In this document: in pieces, positions 43,986 through 53,283 of the stretch
How positions within the stretch are numbered: the stretch's first letter is position 1
Layout: the number at the start of each line of letters is the position of its first letter
From: Proteiniborus sp. MB09-C3
Lineage (GTDB): Bacteria; Bacillota; Clostridia; Tissierellales; Proteiniboraceae
Reading direction: 5' to 3'
DNA: 64,000 nucleotides
Assembly (NCBI RefSeq): GCF_030263895.1
Contig: NZ_CP127161.1
Coordinates: forward strand, 1,984,001 to 2,048,000
Program-made: the position numbers and the translations under genes
Notes under the pieces: generated by a model
Told to the model about the DNA's origin: nothing
Databases searched by the model: none
Seen by the model: only the letters and a program-made list of their open reading frames with translations

Positions 43986-44116
43986 AAGCTACTGAAAAAG
44001 TCTATTTATGTCATTCTGAGCGTTAGCGAAGGATCTCTCTTATATTGGAAACATAAGATTCTTCGACTGCGTTTCAGAATGACAGGCAATAGAATTAAAG
44101 TTTTTCAGTAGTCTTC
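43986..44116 (+). mobile_element. MITE-like element, second copy, inside a terminator
   Basis: Same architecture as 38616-38743: terminal repeats CTACTGAAAAAGTC and TTTTTCAGTAGTC, interior TGTCATTCTGAGCGTTAGCG then GAAGGATCT and partner GATTCTTCGACTGCGTTTCA. It lies between AACGGC (43972-43977) and GCCGTTTTT (44123 on), which together form a terminator stem. The target duplication is degraded (AATTAG against ATTTAG). Confidence 0.75.
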
Positions 44117-44119
44117 GAT

Positions 44120-45178
44120 TTAGCCGTTTTTATTTTTAATAGTATATATTATATTCATAGCAAAATCCTTAGCGTATTCTTCAATATTGGGCAGCTTTAT
44201 AATAGAGCCTTTATCATTTGCAGTAGCCATCAGGGAAAAATAAGGTGGAAGTCTGAAGGTTTTATTTATATTTAATGCGCTGATCAGCTGTTTTGCAACT
44301 GAATCGCTGCCAGAGTTTCCTGATACTATAATACTAAAAATACTTTTATCGTAAAACTTAGTTTTTCTGAAAAGAGCTGTTAATCGATTGATTACAGCAG
44401 AAAGATTTGCAGAGATAGCATCGTTATAATTAGGACAAATCCAGATTATAATATCTGAATGCAGTATAGAGGGATACACCTCTTCTACCATAATTCCTCC
44501 GTAAAAACAGCTAGTTTGCTGTCCATAGTGCTTGCAAACCTTATATGGACATCCGATACAATCCTTTACTGTACCATTTTCTATATGTATTTCATTGATA
44601 GGATAGTCCACTAAATGTTTTTTTACCATATCCCAAAGCATTAAGGTATTTGACGTTTTTCTATTACTTGCATGAAGAACTAATATCTTTGGATTTTCCA
44701 AAGGTATAGGCTTATAATCATTTAATCTCATGCTGAGGGCCTTGCAGCTTTCAATGCATACATCAATAAGTGGCTTTTTAGATACCTTCTGTACAGTTAA
44801 AAAATTTCTTAATGATCCTGTTGCCTCTACTAAAGGTCTTCCAAGAAAACTGAGACCCATTTGATTAGATAAAAAAATAATGTCTTGAGCGACTGTTTTA
44901 GTGTATAATTCGGTGTCACTATGTATTAATATACTTCCCGTGGAGTCATGTAATGCTTGCTTCCCTTTATTGAATATTTCAGTAAGTATTTTATCTAGTC
45001 CTAGGCTTATTCCAGCACCATTAAGCTCTACAGCAAAAACAATTTTCTTGCTTCTTAAATCAGGAATATTGTGTTCATCTTCAATTATGATTGGATTCCA
45101 GTCTGCACTTACTGCATTAATCATTTTATCAAGTATATCTGAAGGCTTTTCAGGAACTATTATATAGAGGTCCTTCAT
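44120..45178 (-). CDS. NADPH-dependent FMN reductase-like flavoprotein with extra N-terminal domain
   Basis: 352 aa. Residues about 165-345 resemble the FMN_red/iron-sulfur flavoprotein fold (ILVLHASNRKTSNTLMLWDMV phosphate loop, DCIGCPYKVCKHYG with Cys spaced CxxCxxxC, IIWICPNYNDAISANLSAVINR). The N-terminal 160 residues are unfamiliar. The start overlaps the stop of the preceding LDH-like gene (ATGA), so the pair is translationally coupled. Third gene of the operon led by the 1627-aa protein. It probably transfers electrons from NAD(P)H, target unknown. Confidence 0.65.
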   Translation of the reverse strand: MKDLYIIVPEKPSDILDKMINAVSADWNPIIIEDEHNIPDLRSKKIVFAVELNGAGISLGLDKILTEIFNKGKQALHDSTGSILIHSDTELYTKTVAQDIIFLSNQMGLSFLGRPLVEATGSLRNFLTVQKVSKKPLIDVCIESCKALSMRLNDYKPIPLENPKILVLHASNRKTSNTLMLWDMVKKHLVDYPINEIHIENGTVKDCIGCPYKVCKHYGQQTSCFYGGIMVEEVYPSILHSDIIIWICPNYNDAISANLSAVINRLTALFRKTKFYDKSIFSIIVSGNSGSDSVAKQLISALNINKTFRLPPYFSLMATANDKGSIIKLPNIEEYAKDFAMNIIYTIKNKNG

Positions 45179-46416
45179 ATGGTTGCCAACCTTTCAAAGG
45201 TTTCTTCCAATTTCTTATACAATGTTACATGAAGATTTAGACGTTCAAGCTCTGTACCTGAAGGAGTTAGTCTATTTTTGGCTCCCATATAGACACCGCC
45301 CATAAAGGTAGCACTATAGTGCCAATTGCCTTTTATAGTATTTAGAATTGATAGTGCACCAGAGGATAGGGCAGGTGCTACAAAAGGCTTATATCCAGCT
45401 TCTCTAACCTCTAAATTTGCATATAGTGTTTTTTTAGTTAGATAATTTGATAGCTCTTCATCATAATTTTCTATACTATTAGCTATAACTAATCCTTGAC
45501 CATGAGGTCCAAAGGCTCTCCCTTCGGTGATATAAGATGCTGTCATTGGATTTTTAGAAGCATAATACGCTGCTCTTGCATTCATAACACCAAGCCCATA
45601 TCCTCTTATTTGCTCTGGTGCAAGTCCACCATAATCCATAATTCCTTGTGAATTTTTATTGCTTTCTATAAGAGCTGCTTTACATAGCAAATCTACAGGA
45701 TCAGAGACTACAGCAAATATTCCCTTAAAATTATTTTTTCTTGCCATAATAGCATATTTTTTAATAATTTCTGAATTTCCCTCAAACTGATAAAGCCTTA
45801 CATCTCCAACATCTTCTCCTATCTTAGGTACATTTTTTGAAGCACAAAATACAAACATGTCACAGCTAAATAATTCTTCTTCTGAGATTCCTTTAATTAG
45901 AGGGTATTCATTGCAATTGAAAGCATCTAATATCTGGTTTGCCTCTAGTTCCCATCTAATTACAGATTCTGCTGATCTTGAATATATGCCAATTTCAGAT
46001 ATACAGCTTCCTCCTAGAAGACGAAGTCCGGTTAAAAGAGTTCCGCCTACGTCGCCAAGTCCTACGAGGTTCACCTTCCACTTAGAAGGTGGGATATAAT
46101 ACAATACACTTCTCCAATTCTGATAGCTTGTATTTATAGCCATGATCTCTCTAGAGCTAATTTTATAAAGTAACCAGTCCTTTAAATTATAATTCCCTTC
46201 ATCAGGCTTTACTAACAATCTTAAATCTTCATTTTTTAGGTATAACAGCGAAGAATCAGAAACAGAGAAGCTTCTTCTTGAAGAATTAGGCACTAAAGCT
46301 GTGAGAAAAAATATTAATCCTCTTTCTTTAGCGGCTTCGCTTTCATGAATTTCATTAAGCTCATCATATTTATTATAAGAAAATGCGATTTTGTTTCCTA
46401 TTTTATAAAAAAACAT
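45175..46416 (-). CDS. Lactate/malate dehydrogenase-like NAD-binding protein
   Basis: 413 aa, longer than LDH (about 315) because of an N-terminal domain of about 115 residues. From about 115 it has a Rossmann fold (WKVNLVGLGDVGGTLLTGLRLLGG), then VVSDPVDLLCKAAL, GYGLGVMNARAAYYA (aligned with the GTVLDSAR motif of LDH) and FGPHGQGLVIANS (aligned with the catalytic GEHGDS). The His is kept, but the Asp of the catalytic dyad appears replaced. It may be a non-canonical 2-hydroxyacid or sugar-acid dehydrogenase. Thirty bases after the large gene; GGAGAGG RBS. Confidence 0.65.
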   Translation of the reverse strand: MFFYKIGNKIAFSYNKYDELNEIHESEAAKERGLIFFLTALVPNSSRRSFSVSDSSLLYLKNEDLRLLVKPDEGNYNLKDWLLYKISSREIMAINTSYQNWRSVLYYIPPSKWKVNLVGLGDVGGTLLTGLRLLGGSCISEIGIYSRSAESVIRWELEANQILDAFNCNEYPLIKGISEEELFSCDMFVFCASKNVPKIGEDVGDVRLYQFEGNSEIIKKYAIMARKNNFKGIFAVVSDPVDLLCKAALIESNKNSQGIMDYGGLAPEQIRGYGLGVMNARAAYYASKNPMTASYITEGRAFGPHGQGLVIANSIENYDEELSNYLTKKTLYANLEVREAGYKPFVAPALSSGALSILNTIKGNWHYSATFMGGVYMGAKNRLTPSGTELERLNLHVTLYKKLEETFERLATI

Positions 46417-46446
46417 TTAACCTCTCCTAACCTAAATAATATTCTA

Positions 46447-49400
46447 TTATCTGACTATATTTCTAATTCTATTCAATCTCTCAATATCGTTCTTAAGGTA
46501 TTCCGAAGGCTTGAGATTCAGGTCATATTCTATGTTTCTTCCTAATTCAGGACATCTAGGATAAGTGAATACTTCACCTAAATGCTTAAGAGTAAAATTT
46601 CTTTCCTCAGCTAATAAATACTCTCTTTCAATAGTTTGAAGTATGTCTATAGAATTTAATATGCATATTTCTGATAAATTGATAATAGCCTCTCCAGTTG
46701 TATTTTTTATGAACTTAGGATACATGTAAGGCATTATTAAGTTGATTGATGGAATCATATACCTTTTAGGCTGATCTCCTGTCCATACCGAATCCCCTCC
46801 CATAAAAGGATAAAGCAAGCTTTCATTAAACCACACCCTTAAATTAGGGATAAAATATGCAGAATCGACCTGATTTCCATGAGCATCCATCAATTCTTTT
46901 CCTCTTCCAGAAAGTATACCTACTATTGTTTTTTCTACAGTTATACCTTCTTGATTAAGAAGTGGACTAATTGCGTTCATTCTATAGCCTTTATGAAGCA
47001 AGTCGTCAATTAATATTACAGGTCTATTAAAGGAGTGTAATAGTTTAATTTGATTCTCCAAATTCATATAGTATTGAGAAGGAACAATGGTTGAGCTTTT
47101 TAAGTCTGATTCAAATCTTTTTTCAGTATGCATTGACTTAGTAACAGTATTAGGTATTATAGAGCCTTTTAATATGGAGCCAAAGGGTACACACATAAAG
47201 CCTCCAAGAGTTCTGGGCTCCATTACTTGGGTAGGCACAACATTGGTTTCACATATCTTGTTAATTAATTTTTTATGCAAAATATCTATATCAAATGGCA
47301 AGACCAAATTGCCTGGATATAATCTTGTCAATGCCAATTGGAGTCTTTTTCTTGCTCTATTTATTGAGCCTATAACATTTTCGTTACTTTTGAATGGCTC
47401 CTTAATCACTGTTTTGATATCAAGGCTCAAAGTACATGGATTAGTCATATTCACTGCATAAATAGGATTTTTTTCATCACTAAATGGTATCAGCTGAAAG
47501 CCTTGGAGCTCAAGGGTTTCATATATATCAGGCTGTAAATAAGTATCTATAGAGCTCTTAAAAACTGCATAGGTATAATCCTTAGCTAGACAAAATGAGA
47601 GAGTTTCTGTAAGCAGGACTTGATTTAGATTACTAAATCGGGAGGAATGGTCAATATATATTCCATCTACTAATAAAACTCTTCCTACAGCATTCTGCCT
47701 TATATATTCAGATACATTTTGGTTTTCAAATTCACCGTAGAACATACCTGACCTAATCCAGTGGAACATGGAGAAACCAAGTATTTTTCTGTCATCATCC
47801 TTATCTCTAAGTAATATTATACGAGGACTGAATTTTGTTTTTAAGTTGAATATTCTCTCATAGGCCTTCTCATTATTATTAAAAAATAATTGGCACAGAC
47901 TAGAAATCAAGGTTTCATCTATTTTTTCAATTACTTCAATATCTATAGAGGTAGTTTGAAATAAAGTCTTATATTGAGGTTCTTTTCTATATACTCCATA
48001 TTCATAAATATATTTTTGAGCTAATGGGTCTATTAGCTGGGATATATCCCTATTTTCATCTATATAGGTTCTAATTTGTGTTGAGCTTATATCCTCGTAC
48101 TGGGGAGGTAGAGTAAGTCTTATGATTTTTCCGCTAATATTTTGTATTGCTTTTTCTAATTTCTTATCATCATGTTCAGTAGAAACAAAGCTCCTTCTAT
48201 CAAAGATAATATGAGGGAAGCTATGTATTGAACTTTCAGTTTCCTTATTTTTATAGCTTGAAGCATTAAGTATTACATCACTTCCAGCAACCATATGTAC
48301 ATTAGAGTTAGGGAAGCAATCCCTTAAGGCTTTCAAATCATAATCATTAGTAATATTGACTTGTATATCCTCGGGGAACAAATGTATCCCAAGCTCATCA
48401 GCTATGGACATATTTATTATTTCTCGCCTTAATAAGTTCGGCTGAGTTCTTTTTGACCAGGAAAACTCATCAACTGCTAAGTAAACTTCAAAGCCTAAAT
48501 TCCTTATTGCCTTTGCTATTTCCTTATGACCAAGAGAAAAAGGATCAAAGGTACCTGGGTAAAAGGCCACATTAGAATTATGACTGATGTCAAATTCTCC
48601 ATAGAAAAACACATAATCAGATATAAATCTATAGATATGATTTAATGCAGCTGAATTACTTAAAAAAGTAAGCTTATCTCTGTCGATTTTGACTAGCAAT
48701 GTGAGAATCTTTTTTAGAATAAGCTTAAATATGTCTCCTTTTTCTTTTAGTGAAAGCTCAGACGAGCCAAATATTTCTTTTCCTATAACTCTAAAGGCCT
48801 CGTGATTAATCTGATAATCATAATTTACCAGTCCATTTAATAATATTCCTAGCATTTTTTTCAGCCTTTGAATATTTCTATCTGTATCCTCATTAAATCT
48901 TTCTTTATATTGCGGGTAATTTGAAATAGTACTTCCTATGGTTCGGAGCAAAAGAAAAGTAACCTGTGAACTAGACTGTTTAATTTTTTCAATAAAATCA
49001 TCTATTATTTCATCCAGTTCCACAGGATGTAGGTAGAGCAGCATTCTCCCTAAATATGGTGGTATATACTTAGTAAATTGAAAGCCTTGCATTTCAAGGG
49101 CACGTAAAAGCTCAACACTTACATCATTTTTCTCATCTAGAGTAAGGTAAGGAAATAGGTGAAGCAATGCTAAACCAGCATGAGTTCTTACATTTTCAGT
49201 TGCACTTACCTTTATTAGATTACAGTAATGCATAGCAGTATGTAATCCGTTTTTTCTTGGGGATTCTATCCCTAGCTCAAGAAGAAAATCAATAGATGTT
49301 TTCTTTATTATCCAGCTTGTTGCTGTTTTTAGGTTTTTAAGAAATACATCGCCTATTTTCTCATAATCACCTAAGAAGTAGCTTTTAAACAAAGCTTTAG

Positions 49401-51330
49401 TATTTTCATCAAAGCTTAATACCTCAGATATCTTATATTTCAAATAATTTATTGCAGGAATATCAGGGTAACTAGCGTTATCTGATAGCTTAAGGATTAC
49501 TTCATTAAAATATTTTTTATCGATTTGAAAGGATAAGTAGTAAATGCTTTCTAAAGCAGAAAGCTCAATGTCTAAGTTATAGCTATCAGTCATTTTCCCG
49601 ATGAAGCTTAGTACCCTATCAAGCTCTAGATCATCAAATTTATTAAAGGGTATGCATTTGACAGTTTGTATTAAATAAAGTATGGCCTCCCATTCAAAGC
49701 TGTATGCAGCTTCATAGTATTTAAAGAGAACATTTATATAATCTTTTCCTTGTTCTTTATTGCAATGCTTAAATAGGGATGTTATCATATCTCCTAAGCT
49801 AAAACCAATCCATTTCCTATGGGCTTCAATTATTTTATGATCAGGAGATAGAAATAAGCCAATATACTTATCAAGAAGTTCACTACTAGTCACTTCTGGT
49901 GATGCTATATTTACATCATCGGGAACTTCTTTTCTATATACCTCATCAAATATGGCTATGAAGCTGCCAATTAGCTGTGCGCATTGTTTTCTAACATCTT
50001 CTTCCTTATGAGTTAAAAAATCATAAAGAAAGTTCAGGGTTATGAGTTTTTGTCTTTGAGTTAAGAAAGCTGAATATTCCTCGAAAATATTTATATATCC
50101 GCGAAGCTTCTTCCAATCAGTTTCTCCTGCAGCCATTTCTAAAATGGAATTCAAAGATGCTTCATTTCTAAATATATTCATGACATGAATGTTATGCTCA
50201 ATAGCTTTATATTTAATGTTTTCTATTATTTCCTGTCCTTGCATAAAAGAGATATGTCTTTTAACTTTATTAGGTTCTGCAACACTATTATCTAAATTAA
50301 CGTTTACTCCAGCGTTTGTAATAAAGTCTTCAAAGTCTTTGAGCTTAGAATATACTCGCCTATATCTTTTTTCCTTTTCTGAATCCACATTGTCTAGCTT
50401 ATTTAATATGATGTTAAAGGATTCTCTTAGCGAATAAATGTGCATTATTCTACTGCCATCAGGGAGTTCTTTATTTTTTACTCTAAAGTCTGAATATATT
50501 AGAACAAGAGATTCTATCGGCAGGTTTTCTAGCTCTAAATCCCAAGTAGAATGGTAAGTGGCAATGTGACCGATATAGGGGATATCATGCTTCTTATACC
50601 ATAAATCCGTATAATAATAATGCAGATATGGAACTCTTTTATACTCACTTCGGCTGCAACCATACTTACCTATATCATGGCCGGCAGCTGCACCAGACAA
50701 TTTACCTAGATCAATTGGAAGCCCATAATTCTTAATTTGTCTTCCTATAAATAATGATAAATGATGAACTCCACAAACGTGATCAAGAGTATTATGGTTA
50801 GTTATTTCCTGATGAAGCTTCATCATTTCATAAGCATAACTATTGTTAAATATATTTTTAAATTGTCTATATTCAGCTAAGCTTGCGGAGCTCTTCTCTT
50901 CCTCAGCATTGAGAAAGTTTAAAGGATATTTACTTTGACAAGTACTAGTATTTATATTTTTTTCAAATTCAGATAATACTCTAAGAGCTTTCAGATAAAA
51001 GATTATAGCAGCACTGTATTTTGATTCTGTATTTATGTCAATTGCATTAGGAAATGATTTATTAAGGGTAAATTGATAGACATAGTATAGCCAATTGTCG
51101 GGGAGTTCAGTACCACATACTTGTTTAAGTAAATTTTTACAAAGGCTATAAACTGCCTTACAGCTAAAGTCTTTTTCATCTGTCATTTCATTAACTTTAT
51201 TTATAAATGAAGCCTCCGATATATTTTCCCTGATAATTTTTATATCTAATGAAAGTTCATTTATAAAACTTTCATTCATTAAGGAATGTATCAATTTGTT
51301 ATGTATCTTTTGTGACAATGAACTATTCAT
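46447..51330 (-). CDS. 1627-aa multidomain protein: HD, helical repeats, NadD-like nucleotidyltransferase, GNAT-like, PRTase-like
   Basis: ATG at 51330 with AGGAGG. Domain order read from motifs: HD metal-phosphohydrolase region about 180-265 (H184, HHxxLF at 189, HDIGK at 218-222, HxxxYH around 254-260), similar in style to YqeK. HEAT/ARM-like helical repeats at about 360-900. NadD/cytidylyltransferase-like domain about 920-1115 with YPGTFDPFSLGHKEIAK (TxGH-type motif ends at H935) and ISSTQIR at 1081-1087. GNAT-like region about 1130-1290 (VGRVLLVDGIYIDHSSR). PRTase-like region about 1330-1560 with VILIDDLLHKGYR at 1438-1450. I know no characterised protein with this order. In most bacteria NadD and YqeK are separate adjacent genes, so a nucleotide or NAD-linked role is a reasonable guess, not more. 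Confidence 0.8.
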   Translation of the reverse strand: MNSSLSQKIHNKLIHSLMNESFINELSLDIKIIRENISEASFINKVNEMTDEKDFSCKAVYSLCKNLLKQVCGTELPDNWLYYVYQFTLNKSFPNAIDINTESKYSAAIIFYLKALRVLSEFEKNINTSTCQSKYPLNFLNAEEEKSSASLAEYRQFKNIFNNSYAYEMMKLHQEITNHNTLDHVCGVHHLSLFIGRQIKNYGLPIDLGKLSGAAAGHDIGKYGCSRSEYKRVPYLHYYYTDLWYKKHDIPYIGHIATYHSTWDLELENLPIESLVLIYSDFRVKNKELPDGSRIMHIYSLRESFNIILNKLDNVDSEKEKRYRRVYSKLKDFEDFITNAGVNVNLDNSVAEPNKVKRHISFMQGQEIIENIKYKAIEHNIHVMNIFRNEASLNSILEMAAGETDWKKLRGYINIFEEYSAFLTQRQKLITLNFLYDFLTHKEEDVRKQCAQLIGSFIAIFDEVYRKEVPDDVNIASPEVTSSELLDKYIGLFLSPDHKIIEAHRKWIGFSLGDMITSLFKHCNKEQGKDYINVLFKYYEAAYSFEWEAILYLIQTVKCIPFNKFDDLELDRVLSFIGKMTDSYNLDIELSALESIYYLSFQIDKKYFNEVILKLSDNASYPDIPAINYLKYKISEVLSFDENTKALFKSYFLGDYEKIGDVFLKNLKTATSWIIKKTSIDFLLELGIESPRKNGLHTAMHYCNLIKVSATENVRTHAGLALLHLFPYLTLDEKNDVSVELLRALEMQGFQFTKYIPPYLGRMLLYLHPVELDEIIDDFIEKIKQSSSQVTFLLLRTIGSTISNYPQYKERFNEDTDRNIQRLKKMLGILLNGLVNYDYQINHEAFRVIGKEIFGSSELSLKEKGDIFKLILKKILTLLVKIDRDKLTFLSNSAALNHIYRFISDYVFFYGEFDISHNSNVAFYPGTFDPFSLGHKEIAKAIRNLGFEVYLAVDEFSWSKRTQPNLLRREIINMSIADELGIHLFPEDIQVNITNDYDLKALRDCFPNSNVHMVAGSDVILNASSYKNKETESSIHSFPHIIFDRRSFVSTEHDDKKLEKAIQNISGKIIRLTLPPQYEDISSTQIRTYIDENRDISQLIDPLAQKYIYEYGVYRKEPQYKTLFQTTSIDIEVIEKIDETLISSLCQLFFNNNEKAYERIFNLKTKFSPRIILLRDKDDDRKILGFSMFHWIRSGMFYGEFENQNVSEYIRQNAVGRVLLVDGIYIDHSSRFSNLNQVLLTETLSFCLAKDYTYAVFKSSIDTYLQPDIYETLELQGFQLIPFSDEKNPIYAVNMTNPCTLSLDIKTVIKEPFKSNENVIGSINRARKRLQLALTRLYPGNLVLPFDIDILHKKLINKICETNVVPTQVMEPRTLGGFMCVPFGSILKGSIIPNTVTKSMHTEKRFESDLKSSTIVPSQYYMNLENQIKLLHSFNRPVILIDDLLHKGYRMNAISPLLNQEGITVEKTIVGILSGRGKELMDAHGNQVDSAYFIPNLRVWFNESLLYPFMGGDSVWTGDQPKRYMIPSINLIMPYMYPKFIKNTTGEAIINLSEICILNSIDILQTIEREYLLAEERNFTLKHLGEVFTYPRCPELGRNIEYDLNLKPSEYLKNDIERLNRIRNIVR

Positions 51331-51578
51331 AAGAATCCTCCTGTAGAGTGTAAAATCGATGTATACTTTTTCTTTATTTTACCATTCTATATTATTATAG
51401 TAAAGAAATCCTTAGATAAAAGGTTTCAATCTATTACTGACATATATGTACAGACGTATTTTTATCTTCATTGTATAGAAATCATTATTTATGTTACATA
51501 TTACCCTTAAAATCATATTTTCAGTACTCATTTTTGATTTGATTTTCTTCTAATGATATTTATTTTATTATACATAAA

Positions 51579-51625
51579 AATACCCTACAAAATAGACCTT
51601 AAAAAATCTATCTTATAGGGTACAC
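51579..51625 (-). terminator. Terminator of the pspC/liaF-like operon
   Basis: TACCCTACAAAATAGA ... TCTATCTTATAGGGTA stem with T-rich 3' side on the minus strand. The rest of 51331-51578 shows no gene and no promoter I can defend. Confidence 0.75.
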
Positions 51626-51652
51626 TTTAAAGCGACAAATGTCTGGATATTT

Positions 51653-52543
51653 TTATTCAATATTCAAATCAAAGTTTCCTACTCCCATATCAACATTAAT
51701 GCTTGCTTTTGATATAGATGATTCATAGTTAGGAGACATATACCAGTCATTTACAAGCTTCCAGTTCAAATCTTTAAGATTGCTGTGCTTCAATCCTCCA
51801 TCTAGTTTAACTCTCACTCCTAAGTTCTCTGGAACGGTAACACTAATGTTTGTAGCTCCGGCCTCAATATCTACATTTAAATTTTCAACATTGTTTCCAA
51901 ACAATAGGTTTATATCGCCAGCACCAAAATCAAAATCAACATTAGTTACTCTAATATTCCTAAAATCCATATTGCCGCTTACAGCACCAATATCTCCATC
52001 AATGTCCCAATACACTTTATCAGAAAGATAAAGATTGCTTTCATAGCCTTTGTTTCCCTTAAAGTTAATTCCCTTAGTTCTTTCTTTTAAGATAATCTGT
52101 GCATTCTCACCGTTATTAAGATAGTCTATTTTTTTATCTACATTTGGGTTTTCTACATACCCATCAAACAAGTTTATATCAGATGATGAGTTGATTTTTA
52201 AATTAACAGCAGATAAATCTAAATCAAGGGTAGCTGTTTTCAATTTATCATTAAGCTCGTAGGTCATATTTGGAGTATTATTTACTGGTGGTAACTGATA
52301 TCTGCTGTATTGCAGATAAAAACCATAAGCAATGATTATTACGAAAAAAACAATCCATATTAGAGTCTTTATGGTTTTATTATCATTAAAGACTATGGAA
52401 GCACCTACTGCAATAAGTATTAAGGGCCATAAGTCAAAGGCTACTTCAAATATAGACCATCTTATGAAATCAAGATTGTAGAGTAATAAAAATATGCCGA
52501 TAAATACTATAATTACTCCCAAAATGATATTATTTTTTTTCAC
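51653..52543 (-). CDS. LiaF/DUF5668-like membrane protein
   Basis: 296 aa from GTG 52543, since GGGAGGG lies eight bases upstream; the earlier ATG at 52561 precedes that site. Three to four N-terminal helices (ILGVIIVFIGIFLLLYNLDFI is the DUF5668 signature), then a region of about 190 residues with repeated short beta strands (LDLSAVNLKIN, DFGAGDINLLFG, VDMGVGNFDLN), the cell-wall-active antibiotic response/LiaF C-terminal type, outside the membrane. It overlaps pspC. LiaF-like proteins tune envelope-stress two-component systems, but no such system is adjacent. Confidence 0.8.
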   Translation of the reverse strand: MKKNNIILGVIIVFIGIFLLLYNLDFIRWSIFEVAFDLWPLILIAVGASIVFNDNKTIKTLIWIVFFVIIIAYGFYLQYSRYQLPPVNNTPNMTYELNDKLKTATLDLDLSAVNLKINSSSDINLFDGYVENPNVDKKIDYLNNGENAQIILKERTKGINFKGNKGYESNLYLSDKVYWDIDGDIGAVSGNMDFRNIRVTNVDFDFGAGDINLLFGNNVENLNVDIEAGATNISVTVPENLGVRVKLDGGLKHSNLKDLNWKLVNDWYMSPNYESSISKASINVDMGVGNFDLNIE

Positions 52544-52970
52544 TGTTTTTTTCCCTCCCATTAACTATTATATACACACCAGCTAAAACAAGTATTATTC
52601 CACCAAAATTCACAAAATCAAACCAATAAAATAATTTTTTAGCAAAAATAAGAGCTCCTAAACCAATTAAGGTTACTCCAAGTATCATTTTATTTCTTTC
52701 ATCTTTATTTTCTGTATTAGCATTGTCATAAGTATATTCTGGATCAGGACCATCATTTAAATTTTCTTCGTTTTTTCTATAGCCAAAAGGCGCCTCAGGA
52801 ATGATAATCATACATACAATATATGCAATAACTCCTATGGCTTTCGCAAAAAATAGTAGAACACATACTAATCTTACGATTACAGGATCGACATCAAGAT
52901 ACTCTGCCAATCCACCACAAACTCCACCTATAACCTTATTTTCTCGCGAACGATAAAGCTGCTTGCTCAT
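52530..52970 (-). CDS. PspC-domain protein
   Basis: 146 aa. N-terminal PspC domain (KQLYRSRENKVIGGVCGGLAEYLDVDPVIVRLV, one helix), acidic linker at about 65-95, then two more helices of the DUF5668 type. PspC proteins respond to envelope stress. AAGGAAGGAG RBS. First gene of a two-gene operon with the LiaF-like protein, whose start it overlaps. Confidence 0.9.
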   Translation of the reverse strand: MSKQLYRSRENKVIGGVCGGLAEYLDVDPVIVRLVCVLLFFAKAIGVIAYIVCMIIIPEAPFGYRKNEENLNDGPDPEYTYDNANTENKDERNKMILGVTLIGLGALIFAKKLFYWFDFVNFGGIILVLAGVYIIVNGREKNSEKK

Positions 52971-53283
52971 TTTAATTCTCCTTCCTTTTTCTTGAATTAA
53001 TACTTCTAGTCATATAAATGATATTATTCCAATATTGTTTTAATATTGATATAGAAGTAAGACGTTGCTTTTTTTTATTATACTTCATTTTACTCTAAAA
53101 ATATTTAAAAGTTCAGACAGCAAGAAGAGTATAACGAACTTTTAGGGCAATAATCATTACTAGACAATAATATTATAACAAAATAAGGGAATCCGGTAAG
53201 TATTTTCAATTAAGTATTTTCAATATTTATAGTTTATGGTAGTCTATTAACATAGGTTGATTATTATTTATGGTGGTGATTTA

